Assembly (NCBI GenBank): GCA_973895155.1
Contig: OZ316893.1
Coordinates: 2,542,001-2,606,000, forward strand
Source: Marsupella aquatica
Lineage: Eukaryota > Marchantiophyta
DNA: 64,000 nt
Direction: 5' to 3'
Shown: one piece after another, positions 1 through 12,100 of the stretch
How the letters are laid out: each line of letters starts with the position of its first letter
Numbering within the stretch: position 1 is the stretch's first letter
Position numbers and translations under genes: made by a program
The notes under the pieces: generated by a model
What the model was told of the DNA's origin: nothing
Databases searched by the model: none
The model's input: the letters and a program-made list of their open reading frames with translations, nothing else

Positions 1-278
1 TGAGTTAAATAGTTTGTGACCAACAAAAGGCAATTTGCGGCCAACCAAATTAATGACTTCATTTGGCTGCTTACGGTTGTCTTACGAGGTGGGCGTGCTA
101 TTTCTAGCTCGACCGTTCATATTTGGGCCCTTTATATATCCTCTTGGTCCACCTTGGAAGTCTGCACTAGTTCCCCTAGGCTGTGAAACAATTGCGTCAA
201 CTTATAGAAACATGGTATGCAACAAATGAATATTTAAAACAAGAAATGATTTCTTTCTTCAGAATCCCGATAAAAAAG

Positions 279-500
279 TTCTCTTTCCTTTCATTGCAAA
301 TTTGCCACGTGATAATTTAGATAAAGAATTCCAATAATTTTTAATTCCCCTATTCGCTTTCCTTTCATTACAAATTTGCCACGCGATAGTGTTTAGATCA
401 AGACTTCCAAGAAATTTTAATTTCCCTATTCTCTTTCCTTTCATTACAAATTTGCCACGCGATAGTTTAGATCAAGACTTTCAAGAATGTTTCATTAGTA
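279..500. repeat. Three tandem copies of a ~75-bp repeat
   Basis: Three successive copies begin at 279, 353 and 429, each opening with TTCTCTTTCCTTTCATT or a one-base variant and containing AAATTTGCCACG. Copies 2 and 3 are nearly identical and copy 1 is more diverged. No coding potential is apparent. The rest of 1-800 shows no recognisable gene. Confidence 0.85.
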
Positions 501-799
501 TGCAATTGTCAGGGCTGGCTCGAGCTCATTTGCAGCAAAACAATCTTGTATCATTCTGCGTCGCGACTTGGCTGGGGTGGCACCGTGGGAGCCTCGCGTC
601 TCCTTCTCGGGACCCACACACGAACGCCTCGTCTAGTGCGTGGGCTGTCTTAATTTTCTGCTGTATTTTTGTGACTATGAAACTCTTGTCTTCGATCTGT
701 GTACGTCCGCCCTTTAAAATACAAGAGAGCAAACTGAGATCGAGAAGAAGAAGTGGGCGAAGAAGAGGAAGGCACGGTAAGGACCACACACCAAGGCCT

Positions 800-890
800 C
801 CTTTACCTTACTGGGAGCAAGAAGATCCCTTTGGTTGGGTGGGCCACTTTGTCTAGACTTAAGGTGGAGGGCGGATTGGGATTTAAATAT
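800..890 (+). pseudogene. Possible non-LTR retrotransposon remnant
   Basis: A short open stretch reads W-x2-L-S-x-L-K-x3-GGLGFK (Trp codon near 840). This resembles the segment W-x2-(V/L)-C-x-P-K-x2-GGLG found downstream of the reverse transcriptase domain in plant LINEs. Nothing else of a LINE is visible on this strand, so it would be a small relic. It could also be chance similarity in a short ORF. Confidence 0.3.
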
Positions 891-1079
891 TTCTGTAGTT
901 TTTTGATGCTTTACTATGTTGGTGATTCACCAGGGCACTTGGCCTGTCTACTGTATTCTGGTGAATCCTGAAAGTTAATTGTGTGCTTTGGAGAATATAC
1001 ACATACTTTATACAGAAAAAGGCCAAATAGAGTACAAAAGAATAAACAAGAGAGGTCCCAAGTGGACAAAACCAAACGC

Positions 1080-1172
1080 AAAAGAAGTGAGCAAAAGGAA
1101 ACCCTAAAAACCAAGAAAGAGGAACTAAAAGAAGTGAGCAAAAGGAAACCCTTAAAAACCAAGAAAGAGTAA
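1080..1172. repeat. 47-bp direct repeat, two copies
   Basis: Copies start at 1080 and 1127, each beginning AAAAGAAGTGAGCAAAAGGA. They lie in the presumed 3' untranslated region of the retroelement, where short tandem repeats are common. Confidence 0.85.
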
Positions 1173-1230
1173 CTAAAACTACCGCAAATGGACCGAGGTC
1201 CTCATCATACCTAGCAAATGTGGCTACAAG

Positions 1231-4200
1231 CTAGTGGTCTACATCAAGTGTCGAAACTAGATCGGCAAGTGGGACAGGAATGTCCTCTAGGGGGGCTAGC
1301 CGCTGCGGAGTCACACTAGCACCCACTGTCAGAGATCGACGATAGACGGCCCGAGCTTGAGCACGCTGTAAGGTGACTGAAATGCGTTGGCGAAAGTGCG
1401 TGGTCAAAATAGATAGCGGGGGCCCGGTGGGACCCATCCGGCCGTGAACATCCCGAGCAGCTTGGCGAAGAAGCCCGTCGAACTGATGATGGAGACGCCC
1501 AAATATCTCAAGAGCAAGGGGCAGGAAGCTATCAGATGAAGCTCGTGCAGCATATTTGGCCTCCTTCGTTTGTGCTGCTCGTGATGTTGCTGCCCCTGCC
1601 GTTGTTGCCGCTGTCCCAATGATGTCTTGGCGCAATGGGTTTGCCACCACTACATCTGCCAAAGTACGGTGACCGTCACGGACCATGGTAAGATCCACCC
1701 GTAACCGCTGTGATGGAGGACCAGGTAACTCGAGCACCACCTCCCGCCGTGCACAGACCAAAGAGCCAGAGAGAACCTGAGCAGTCGCATCTCTCACAGC
1801 GTCGTGAACAAAAATGGTTTCGCCGCCCAAACTGCATCGAAGAAGATGGACACCTGTGGCATCACAAGGCTTCCCACAAGTGCAAGTAGGAGGTAAACCA
1901 ACAAGAAGTGGGTGGGGCAAGCCCATACGAAGACGCATGGCTGTCGCAAACTCCGCTGAAGACATCCGCAGGTGAGGAATGACTGGATTGGCCTGAAGCC
2001 AGCCTCCTGCGCCCTTCCCTCCGGAAGAAAGAATCCGAGCTCGGTCCGTGTCAGGTGCCTCGGTGAGGATGCTGGAGAGGGTGAAAGCGTGCATACGCCC
2101 AGCAAGGTCTGCCTGAAGACGGACGGGGTCCAAGGATAAAAACTCCTGGAATGAAGGTAACGCAGCTCGAACAGGATCGGGTAATGATGACCGAGCCGTG
2201 CGCAAATGAACCTGAAATGGGAGGGAACCCTCCTCGACCTCCATGAGAGATGAAAGTAAAAAAGGTCGATCCTCAGTAAGGAAACGATCTGCCAACAATG
2301 AGAAGGCGGCCGCCCACGCGCCCAAGAAGGCCAAAGGTGCAAGGCGCTCAGTGGAAGTAAGCCCAAAACCACCGTGAGAAATAGGAAGACTGAGCTGTCG
2401 ATGAAGCCACGGAGATGAGAGTAAAGTACCTGGCCCTAAAAGAGAGGCCAAAGTCTCACGAATGGAGACATCAAACGCTCGGAGGTGTAGAGAAAGATCC
2501 TCGGTAGGGGGATGTGTCCGAGCCAAATAGGACGCACGAGGGTGGATGCATCTCAATAACAACCCAAATGCTGCCTGAGAGTCTGCTAACTTAGGGAGCA
2601 TAGGAGTAGGGGCTAAGGCAGCCTGGAGAGCATCAGCAATGAAAGATGAGCAAAAGGAGGCGGTACCGACTGGGGAGCCAAGGACCCGAAGACTGTCGGC
2701 AGGACGTAAGAACCCAGGGGGAAGCGCAAGATCAGAGGGTAACCCAGCTGGACTCCATGCACGACTCTTCACCGGCTGTACTCGTAAATCGAGGCCCAAC
2801 AAATGGGTGGAAAGGGTGGCGAGGGCAGAAGTAACAACAAAAGGTGGACCAATGATGTGGGTGTCATCTGAAAGGGAGGGGAAGATACACTGGGGGTGGG
2901 CCACGGAGGCTTCTCGTAAAGCAGTAAAATGGGCAATGGCAAAAAGAGGCCCACCCAAAGGGTCACCCTGACGTGTACCTTCTGCAGAAGAAAGAGTGGT
3001 ATACACTCCTGTAGAGGTGTGATGACTATAGAAGAGGGGGGCCTCACACCCATAAAAACAACGGACAAAGGGGATAAGGGACTGGATGTCTGGATCCGCT
3101 GCCCTCAAAGCACGAAAAATTGCTGCCCGAGAAACCGTATTGAAAGCATTGGAGACATCAACCTGGAGGACAACCCAATCAGGGTGGAGGTCCAAGGTAG
3201 TACGAATACCCGCAATAACTATCTCACAACCGCCAAGAACGCCCACTGCAAACTGATGTGGAGAGAGATGATCCGATAGTGCAGAGCGATACTGCGATGA
3301 AAGTGCGCGAGACACTAGACGAAGAAAAACCTCTCCAATAGCTATGGGCCGAACACCCGGTGAAGACTTAGCCATGGCCAATAAACGAGAAGCACTCAAA
3401 AGCCGAGAGACGGGAGGAGGCAAACGGCCGGCAGCAATACACTGGCAAAAGGAGAAGAAAACTGGAAAACCAGACTGAGGATCCTCAGGGGGGAATAAAT
3501 CACGAAAATGCTCAAAGACAAAGCCAGAGGGGCCACCAGCCGCGCAACGCGGAGCATGAAGGAAAGCATAGGTGAAGTGGTCCCTACTAAACTGAAGATC
3601 CTCCTCAGGCTCAAAATCCTCCACGAACAAAGGGAGCTGATCACAGGGCTGCGGATGGAGATCCTGAAGGGCCGTCAAGGTGACCTCGCCAAGGGGGGCT
3701 GGTGTGGTGGGAGAAAGGGCCTGGACCGCACGACGATATTCACCAGCCTGGGCCAAATGACAAGAGCGACGAAGACGTCTGTGCTCTGGAGGATGAGAGT
3801 GGCGAGCTGGGTCAGACAAAGCACGGGTAGTAAAGGAACGGGCTCGAAGAAAGTACTCTTCCTGAAGCTGTTCCCAATCTCCCCGCAGAAAACGATGGAT
3901 ACGAGAGGCAGTCTCACGATGACCCACGCGACCACCGTGACTAGGAAGGGTAAGAGTCCACTGTGGAAAAAGCATGAGTAAAGACCAATAGGAGACCTCG
4001 ATAGGATGCGCCAAGATAAGCTGCATGAGTTGCAACAAGGATGACCGAACTAATGGGCGCAACGCTAGTGGGATGTGGTTATAAAGGCGAGGTCTAATGT
4101 ACCTTGGATGGTAGGCTGGAAGGGGGTCTAGAGAGCGAACCCAACTCCATGCCTGCTCGGAAGCCTCCAAGGAAGGAGGGGCAGAGCTAACTGGGTCAAG

Positions 4201-4548
4201 AGGGGGCTGGGGCTGGGATTGGGCTTGCTGGCGACGTTGGCACCGGCCCCGCCCGCGGTGATGAGGAAGGGAGAGGCCAACCCAGCCACACTCAGGACAA
4301 GTATGCAGGGGACGCTCGTTTGGGGAGGGAGCAGGGAACGACTGGACAGGAGGTGGGGGGGGAGCCGACGTGGATGAAGAGGCCGGAGGGGGATGCTGGA
4401 GGGGTGGAGGGGGAATGGGCTGGGGAGAGGAGCCAGGGCGTCGATGGGGTGGGCAGTAGACTGGGGGGGACTGGCAGAACATCGGGCATGGGGTCATCAC
4501 GAAGATGAGAGAGATCCAATGAAGAAGAGCAAACACGAAGGCGACCAC
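1231..4548 (-). CDS. Reverse transcriptase with C-terminal restriction-like endonuclease
   Basis: This is a single uninterrupted ORF of 1105 codons. In order: a Pro-rich N-terminus; a Cys/His cluster (HTCPECG at ~82, with HH and C downstream) that could be a DNA-binding zinc finger; and a reverse transcriptase domain at ~390-620. RT motif A is VLQVDVSNAFN at ~460, motif B is EGTRQGDP at ~523, and motif C is LSDD at ~559 (SDD rather than the common ADD). A CCHC knuckle (C891, C895, H901, C905) precedes RxDL...DVVV at ~950-969, which matches the restriction-like endonuclease of R2-type elements. No apurinic endonuclease or RNase H is visible. The protein would nick target DNA and prime reverse transcription there. 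All key residues are present, so the copy could be recently active. The start is the first Met of the ORF; a frame further upstream was not resolved. Confidence 0.92.
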   Translation of the reverse strand: MVAFVFALLHWISLIFVMTPCPMFCQSPPVYCPPHRRPGSSPQPIPPPPLQHPPPASSSTSAPPPPPVQSFPAPSPNERPLHTCPECGWVGLSLPHHRGRGRCQRRQQAQSQPQPPLDPVSSAPPSLEASEQAWSWVRSLDPLPAYHPRYIRPRLYNHIPLALRPLVRSSLLQLMQLILAHPIEVSYWSLLMLFPQWTLTLPSHGGRVGHRETASRIHRFLRGDWEQLQEEYFLRARSFTTRALSDPARHSHPPEHRRLRRSCHLAQAGEYRRAVQALSPTTPAPLGEVTLTALQDLHPQPCDQLPLFVEDFEPEEDLQFSRDHFTYAFLHAPRCAAGGPSGFVFEHFRDLFPPEDPQSGFPVFFSFCQCIAAGRLPPPVSRLLSASRLLAMAKSSPGVRPIAIGEVFLRLVSRALSSQYRSALSDHLSPHQFAVGVLGGCEIVIAGIRTTLDLHPDWVVLQVDVSNAFNTVSRAAIFRALRAADPDIQSLIPFVRCFYGCEAPLFYSHHTSTGVYTTLSSAEGTRQGDPLGGPLFAIAHFTALREASVAHPQCIFPSLSDDTHIIGPPFVVTSALATLSTHLLGLDLRVQPVKSRAWSPAGLPSDLALPPGFLRPADSLRVLGSPVGTASFCSSFIADALQAALAPTPMLPKLADSQAAFGLLLRCIHPRASYLARTHPPTEDLSLHLRAFDVSIRETLASLLGPGTLLSSPWLHRQLSLPISHGGFGLTSTERLAPLAFLGAWAAAFSLLADRFLTEDRPFLLSSLMEVEEGSLPFQVHLRTARSSLPDPVRAALPSFQEFLSLDPVRLQADLAGRMHAFTLSSILTEAPDTDRARILSSGGKGAGGWLQANPVIPHLRMSSAEFATAMRLRMGLPHPLLVGLPPTCTCGKPCDATGVHLLRCSLGGETIFVHDAVRDATAQVLSGSLVCARREVVLELPGPPSQRLRVDLTMVRDGHRTLADVVVANPLRQDIIGTAATTAGAATSRAAQTKEAKYAARASSDSFLPLALEIFGRLHHQFDGLLRQAARDVHGRMGPTGPPLSILTTHFRQRISVTLQRAQARAVYRRSLTVGASVTPQRLAPLEDIPVPLADLVSTLDVDH

Positions 4549-5099
4549 GAGGCGGGGGAGAGGAGGGGGGAGAACTGTGTGGGGGGGCTGAGCGCTTGCC
4601 CCGCGCCAACACTCTCAACGTAGACATGACAGGTCGCAACCCGATAAAAGCAAAAGCGCATCAAGAAGCGACAAAAGGCCCAACCAAGACATGTGAAAAG
4701 AAAGGGAAGGCTATGGAGAGAGCCCACCGCGTCAAAATCCGAGAAGCGGCGCCCCCGCTAGCCTAGAAAACCGTTGAGCACGTGCAGGCACAGCCGGGAA
4801 CAAAGCTGGAGCTCTCGACGATGTGTCCGTTGAGGAGTCGATGCGAGTGAATATCTCTACGCTGATTTGAGCGTGCTGCTACAGCTCCCAAAGATGGTGG
4901 AATGCAAACTGGTCCACTAAACTTGGCAAAAACCACCTTGTCAGAACTGAAGAAGAAAGGCAACCACCAATCGGAGGAGAAACGTGGCAAGCCAGGAATG
5001 CTCCAAAGCTGATCAAGGGAAACTGTCACCAAAAATGGAGGAGTAAATCAGAATCGTAATCGGAGCCGAAAGTGGTTGATATGTCACCAAAAGGACCGC

Positions 5100-5560
5100 G
5101 GTAGGGATAGATGTTGCACTCCCGGACAAGAGCTGGCCAAATCACATGAGAATGCCGGATTCCGTGAACGAGGAACTGCTACAAGACCCTAAAGCTAATT
5201 GAAAGTGAGAACGGTGGAAATTGAAGAAAAAACGTGAGAGCTAATCAAAGTCCAATCGGGGCAATAGGAGACCAATTGGACCGCTCTTGGGATTAATCTG
5301 ATGCTCCCGGAGAAGAGCTATACAAAGCACTTGAGAAATCTGAAATCCATGAAAGATTGACCGAAATATGACCGTCGAAAGGAAGACGAAAATCGCAGAA
5401 AAACGACTGAAAAACGGTGAAAACGAATGTGACCATAAGTATGTTGATACGACACCGTTTTGGACGTGTTTTATATCGATTTGATGCGCCTCGGCAAGAG
5501 CAAGCTAATGCAACTGAGAAAACTGGATTCCGAGAGAAACTGAGTGCGGAAGGGTAATCA
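5100..5560. repeat. Three degenerate ~187-bp tandem repeats
   Basis: Related segments start near 5108, 5298 and 5482. Each has GATG followed by a (C/T)CCCGG-like core, AAGAGC, then a stretch ending in GAGAA. Identity is modest. They sit directly upstream of the minus-strand RT ORF, so they may be 5'-UTR or promoter repeats of the element. Confidence 0.5.
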
Positions 5561-5739
5561 AAATGGCGCGAAAACTGTGCTACAGTTTGACCTCCATAGC
5601 CAGGAGCTCAAAGACCTAAGTGGACAAAACCACCAATGGGAGGTCTTCTTCTCATTCCCAATGCACCACGTCAGAGTAGAGAGAAGAAGACGAGCACGAG
5701 GAGAAAGGCACATTAACAACTACTTTCCCAATTAAGTAT

Positions 5740-8700
5740 GTCCAGATGTGATGAACAGGACATACAATAGTCTATTTGGGATCACTAATCAGTCAGAAGT
5801 ACACGATTCGCAATCTTATAAAGTGTGACTGGTACGCTGGTAAGCTACACAGGAGTTACGGTACAATTACTGACCGCTTTAATTAACAAAGGGCAGGAAT
5901 GGAAACAATGCATGGCACGGTCTGCAGTTCGGGTAGCACACAAGCCGTGGCCAGATCGATGGCATCGTGGCTGGAAATTACTCACACCCAAGCCCAATTG
6001 CCCATTCAAGCCAGGGGAAGGATTTTGGTACAGATGGCGGAGTTGATTGATTGAACAAGGTTTTTAGAAGGAGAAATATCAGATAACAGTATCCGAAAAT
6101 CTTCAATCCATGTCCAAAGGTAAGATAATAGAAATAGAACATCTGGGACAGTCAGAAAACGACCCAGAAAGGGGGGACAGATTTACAACTGTAGAGGATG
6201 GAAACCGAGGTAAAAATAGTGAATGTGATTTAGTTTTGTCTGAGTGACCAAACCCTTGATTGGAAAATAATGCAGAGTATAAGACTGGGGAAATATAAAT
6301 GATTGTTCCAGAAAGGAGAGAAAATTTTCGGAGGATGGAAAAGAGAGGGAAAAAGAGTGAATTTTGTGATTTATTTCCGTGTCAGTGACCTTGACTGGGA
6401 AAATAAATCAGACGATCCAAAAAGGACAGCGAAAAAATAATTATTGTAGCCTGGGATCTAAAAGACAGGGAAAAGAGCGAATGCGACGTAGTTCAATCTC
6501 AGCGACCAACCCAACTTCGGTGGAAGGAGGTCGTGGCCATTGCACATGTACTAAGAGGAACCCCGTGGTGATTTGAAAACTCAGCACACCGGCGAATTTT
6601 AGTTTACTGTATGCTCGACTGGCATGAAGGGGGTATAGTGAAGGGCAAGCCCACCGGTTACCTGGAAATTTTACTCCTAAAATGTGCACCCTGGATAGAT
6701 CTTGGAAAACCCAGTAATGAATCGCTACGGTGCTTCTCAAATTCTGAGTAACCAACCAAACCCAATAAACTGAATACGCAATAGGATTCCACTTACCCAG
6801 TGGGCTTGCTCTCTTGGCGTGAGGTTACTTTGAATGGGCTTTACCCTTTTGGATGGATGTTAGTTGAAGGCCTATGTTATTTGGGTGGATTTGGTCAGCA
6901 ACCCAGTAACTCCTGGAGGTACTCTAAGTATACAGCAATCTGTGCAGGAAGCCAGCCACATAAATACCTGTCACGTCGTACGACGTTCAGCACAGATGAG
7001 AGCTGAGCTCAACGAACCCATGCAGGCATGCACACAGGGACGAACGCTAATTCGGGGTTCAGTAGAATGATGGATGCGGCGGGTGTCCTTTAGTGGGGGA
7101 TTGATGCACGATCACAGAAGCTGAAACTTCAAGGAGCGGTAACAACGACGTCGGGCAGGCCATGTGACGAGAAATGCGGGTGACTGATGAGCGATGAGTC
7201 GTTTGCCTGACCGGGTATGGTAAAGTAGAAAACGAGGAGAAGGTGCAGCCACACCCATGAGGTCCACCCAAGCTTGAAAGCGATTCGAAGAGAGGTACAC
7301 TTGGGAACTGGATTAGGGGCTGCTGGCCGGCCTGACCACATTCAAAGTTTGACGTTGGATCCTTCACAGATCGGAGATTACGAAAAATCCGATCAGATCC
7401 TGCATGGCAGAAGATCTGGGCGTGAAGATCCGCTGGGCCGGAGGTGGTCCCGTTGCTTTAGGTGCTGCTTCCTGATACCAAGAGAGCCGCACGGGGCAGG
7501 AAGGGAAACGATTATATATGCAGTTGGGTTTGAGAGCTTTGAAGGCATCATTCAGACATACACACAAGAGCAACGACAACCCGAGTTCCTCATTCCCGAG
7601 AAATGGATATTTTTGTCAAGTCATGACGTCTCTTGTCCCGGCTCTTGTCTCCTCCTGTCAGTGTGGTAGCTGTTCGGCACGAGCAACGTAAGCCTGGCCA
7701 TTTTGTCTCGTTTCTCTGGCTTTCTCTCGATCTGCAGCATATGGAGAATCATTTGGCGTGCCCGTTCTAATATTGGCAACTCACCAGTCCTTTCAATGCA
7801 GATCTATGGGCAGGCTAGCTCTTTACCTATTACGTGCCCAAGCAGATCACCGCCGGGATCTCCGCTGATTCTACACTACAGTAGTTTCGATTCATAGGCC
7901 TCAGAATCTTGATGTCTGTCCCTCAATGTTTGTCTGTGCTTGCTTTCCATTTTCTTGTCTTTCTAGATTTGCTTTGCTTTGCTATCGATCGATACGATGC
8001 ATTGTTCAAACCCTATTTAACGTCTTTCATCCCCTTGTTGCTTGAAGACTATTCCGCCGAGGAGGAATCGAGATGATTAGTCCTCAAGTTGCCGGCTCGT
8101 TTGTCGACTTTGATTGGTGAGTGAGTTGCATGTGAGCAATATATCTAATATATAGGGCCCTTTCATTTCTGCGGATAAAGAGCTTGCTAACTTTAAACTA
8201 AGTACGCAAGCTAGATGTCCCATTTACGTGTGATCCATGCTGTTGTGTTCTTTCAGTACGTTGTTCCGATATATACTAGCTAGCTTGGGGCCAAAGTTTG
8301 GGTGCGATCTTGGAGCCTTCTTCACTCACGTCGGATATTATTTGGTTGCCAGAAACTCTGATCGAATCCCATAGTTTACATCTGGAGATCACAATTAGTT
8401 ACCCTATTGTTGTCTTGGCTGCCATTCAATCAGACGCTTGAGTGTGTGACTTGTGTCATATAGTGCCGGAAGAGTCTATTCCATTGAGTTGCATCTCCTG
8501 TCAGTGCATGTTTAACAATTCTATCGCGTTGGCTTACAAGGGGAAGTCGCTTACAGTGGAAGAGTGACTTATTTTGATCTTTGCTGGTGGTGGTGGGTCT
8601 GTCTCCCTTACAGCGCCTACAATCTTTTGTTTAGATAGTTTGATTTGTAGGATCTAACTGGGTTTTCAGATGCACTACAGACCTTGTATTCGATTTATTA

Positions 8701-8940
8701 TATTTTGCGGCGTCTGTTAAGGTGAGGTGACTCCAAGAAATACGTGCGATCAGTGCATTCAATGCAATATAGTAGATCCAGGATACTATACCCTCAGTAA
8801 ACCCGAAACTTGAAATGCTCTTGGTCAATATATTGCATCGAATGCCATGACGACACTGACATAAGAGTCACGGTCCGTGATAGACGTTTCCAGAAATCAA
8901 GAAGATTCGTTTTGTCACATAAAGTCAAGCAGTTTGAGTG
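5740..8940. other. Spacer, no recognisable gene
   Basis: ORFs here are short and unconserved in appearance. A degenerate repeat of ~122-137 bp occurs three times (starts near 6194, 6331 and 6453; core GGATGGAAA...AGTGA). A TATA-like ATTATATATG at 7511-7520 followed by a CA-rich leader-like stretch could be a promoter of an unknown transcript, but nothing downstream identifies one. Confidence 0.5.
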
Positions 8941-8948
8941 ATGATGAA

Positions 8949-9068
8949 GTGTGTGTTGGGAATGCTGATGCACATCAATCGACCGATGTATTTTCCTCTG
9001 CAAATTACTCGGCCATTGGGTACGTCATGTACGTCCCATTGATCTGCATCAGCATACCCATCACATGC
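8949..9068. repeat. Imperfect foldback (31-bp arms, 58-nt loop)
   Basis: The left arm 8949-8979 pairs with the right arm 9038-9068. About 26 of 31 positions match, with a run of 11 around ATGCTGATGCA. The loop contains a second small inverted repeat (GGG-T-ACGT/ACGTCCC at ~9018-9037). This could be a MIRNA-like hairpin or a diverged foldback transposon. I recognise no known mature microRNA in it. Confidence 0.55.
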
Positions 9069-9149
9069 TTTGTCACCTGATATGAAGAAGTTTGGAACTC
9101 GTCGATCAGACGCATCATCGAATAACTGGATGATGATATCAGCTATCAT

Positions 9150-12100
9150 CGATCAATACTAGGGTCACATTCAGCATTTCTTGTTTATTAGCTACATTAG
9201 TGCTCAGCAAAGTTCTGCTCAATCTTGGAAGAAGTTTTCCTTTCGTCGTCTTCAATCGCTACCAGAAAATTGAGGTAGTGAAACTGAAGTGTCGAGCGAC
9301 GTCAAATACTCCCAAGGTGCCAGGGTCATAGTTACATTGTTTCTAGTATCCTCTCGTTCTTACCTAGGAATCCACTTCATGGACGGCGAGAAGGTGCAAC
9401 TAGACATCCAAGTAGTATAATTATATCGAAGTACTTTCAAGGTGCGACAATGAGGTGAGACCTATACAGTTTGTCAGTCAGGATCACTGTAGATGTGGGA
9501 CATGCCATATTTTGAAATACGTTGTCGCTCAGACCTTCAAATTAATAAATCATCTTTGTGGTACGTACCTCCTTTGTATCGAGCTCCTCTGATTGTTTGT
9601 TGGTTCGAAGTTCTTCTAGACATCGCTCTCGGTTAATCGCACCTTGGCTGACTTTCCGAGAAGAACGTGGTTCATAAACAGGTAGAAGAATTTGGTGACT
9701 ATGCAGAGATCAACCTAGGGACTTGTGCATTTGGATCAGATGGCTGCTTGCAATCATGGTGAACGTGACGACGGGGTGCTATCATAATTTAATGCAGATG
9801 TGTTGGGATTGGTGTGGGCATTTTAGTGACTTTGAGTCTCCACCTATGCTTTAAATATCCAATAATGGCAGCGCTTGGACAACAATAGTGTGCTTCAGTG
9901 TTGCAGCCAAACTTCACAAGCGTAAGGAAGTGAAGACAGGCAATGCGAAGTTATGTAAACGAAGTTGGCAGTATCTGGAGGGATACTTGGGCTAGATGTT
10001 GGCAACGTTTCTGTCCTCATCTTCTAGAACTACTGTAGAAGCTTTGATGTCATCGGCAGAAAGTCGAGAGTACTGAACAGCCAGGCAATATATATTAGGT
10101 GGACCAATCTATGATAGCTGGGTGCAGTAAGCGATTTGCCAGATATGACCATTTGTAGATCTTGTACAATAATGAAACGAACACATTGAGCAAGTCTCTC
10201 CCGAGAGTATTCTGCACAAAGTATATGTACTCGGATTTACTGAACTCCTACAATTCTGATGTAATCTCTCCGATTCTCGTTTTATCTTGGCAATGAGGTC
10301 CTGGTCCTTTGTGAAGAAAACCCTTACAGGTTCACTGTTTGCAGGATCGAGCATAATGCAATGTCCCTAGCTTGAGGTCCAGTATTTGCAGGAGCAGAAT
10401 ACAAATTTCTGATGGTGTCCTTCAGTTTGGGGACAGTTATGCAAAATTTATATAATCTGCATCCAATGTTCACCACGAACCGCTTCATTTGGAGAGTTTG
10501 TAACTGAATTCTGCATGCGGTGCACTCAGTCTCGTTTGATCTGGGCAGATTAGTGCGTTAAGTTCCCTGTTGAAGAATAAATTGCATGACAGGAGTTCTT
10601 GTGAGGCGTTAAAGCACTCCAGATATACTGAAATGTGTTGCTTTTTGTGGTCCAAACGAAATCGGGAATCCAAACCCAATCCCATGATTGATTCCATGTG
10701 CTCCTTTTGTTATGATTGCATTCACACTCTACATCGGGCTCTACATGTATGAATTCAACAGCCTGGTGTTCACTTAACAATTGTGTAATGGATTTAAATT
10801 AAGCATAGTTTGGTTGCTTGTCTGCTACCCAGTCTGCTAGCACCCATGTAGCCACTTCGAAAGAGGTAATAAGGATTACCATTACTTAAGAAGCACGAGG
10901 ACGGATTCAATGCATTATTGTATCAATTCTGACAGAGTAATGCAAAACTCTGTACAGAATGCAGTGGATCAATTATTGCAACGTGCTTGCCGGACTCTAC
11001 AGGTTCATTATTTTACAGAAGAAGGCTTCCCCTATCTTACTGAAAGGAGCCCCAATTAATCGAAAGCACATCATCCAACTCCTGCACTTAGCTGACTGTC
11101 AAATCTTGAAGTTTTTAGGGGCGCTTAGGTTTTTTGTACCATATTTTTTTATATCACGGGTCAAAAAGACAAAAAGTCCAAACCGGGAGGGATCCCACAG
11201 GCAAAAACACCCAATAAAGGTGGGACAAGAGAAAGGCCCGGATAAGACCAAGAGGTCAAACATGTTTGAATGTCCTTTTTTTTTTTAAATTGAATGACTT
11301 GCACATGTTCCTTTTCTTTGATGATTTTCTGGCGAATGGAAAAGTAGCTTAGTTCTACATTACAATAAGAAAGTTGGTTTCTAAAACTATTATATGAAAC
11401 GAGCGCATCAATGCCCAAGAGAGTTAATTGTTGTTTTTGAACTTTGTCACTTAGCAAACTGATCGACCAGTTAGAATCCACCACAACCCTATAGATTTAT
11501 TGCCCCTACAGTATTAGCAACTACAAAATAGCTTGACGATTAATATGCATAACAGTAGGAATTTTTGAGCTGAACATTGTAACCAGCCAATAAAGTTTTA
11601 TAATTGTGGTCTACCATATGTTAGGCAGGATTAGGAGGGAGGGGGCGAGAGTGCACGGGCAGCAGGAACTTGCCAAGCGAGGACCGCTGGTGAACCAGAG
11701 GAAGGGGTGTGCTGGTTGCATAAGATGTCTGTCTGGGTGTGGCAGGATGTACACAGCAATGGTGGCAGAGGGCCAGTCCGGCCGGAGCCAGGGCAGTTTG
11801 GCAAACCCAAGGGTACAGGGAAAAATCTCTTAAGTAAAAAAACCACAATTTGTCCCACCCAGATTGGATTTGTAAATAGACTACTGGAGGAAAGAAGTGG
11901 AATAATGTCTAGATCTTTTAAGAAGGTTTACCAAGTAGGTCTATATGTTGGAAGACAATAGGACAAGCTTGGATTGGGGCATGGATAGAAAATTGCAATA
12001 TTCTTGCTTATCAGCTTAATATATAATATGTGATTTTTTTGGATTTCATTTTAAAAATAAGAGAAAGTGTGGGGGATGGAAGGTACTCATAACTTCGTAC

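Larger units (their letters stand above)
980..5600 (-). mobile_element. Non-LTR retrotransposon, RLE type, near full length
   Basis: The element is defined by the long minus-strand ORF at 4548-1231. Its 3' side (below 1231) is T-rich on the coding strand and has a 47-bp direct repeat starting at 1080 and 1127. Its 5' side (above 4548) has three degenerate ~187-bp repeats near 5108, 5298 and 5482. There is no long poly(A) at the 3' end and I could not define a target-site duplication, so both outer limits are estimates. Restriction-like-endonuclease retroelements (R2, CRE, NeSL, Hero, Utopia groups) often lack poly(A) and are often site-specific. The clade cannot be fixed by eye. Confidence 0.75.

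Noticed and set aside
2639-3981. Plus-strand ORFs of 110-157 codons
   Set aside because: Lie opposite the intact RT ORF and have its reverse-complement composition.
7274-7669. 131-codon plus-strand ORF
   Set aside because: No motif, overlapping ORFs in all frames, and a TATA-like sequence inside it suggests non-coding promoter DNA.
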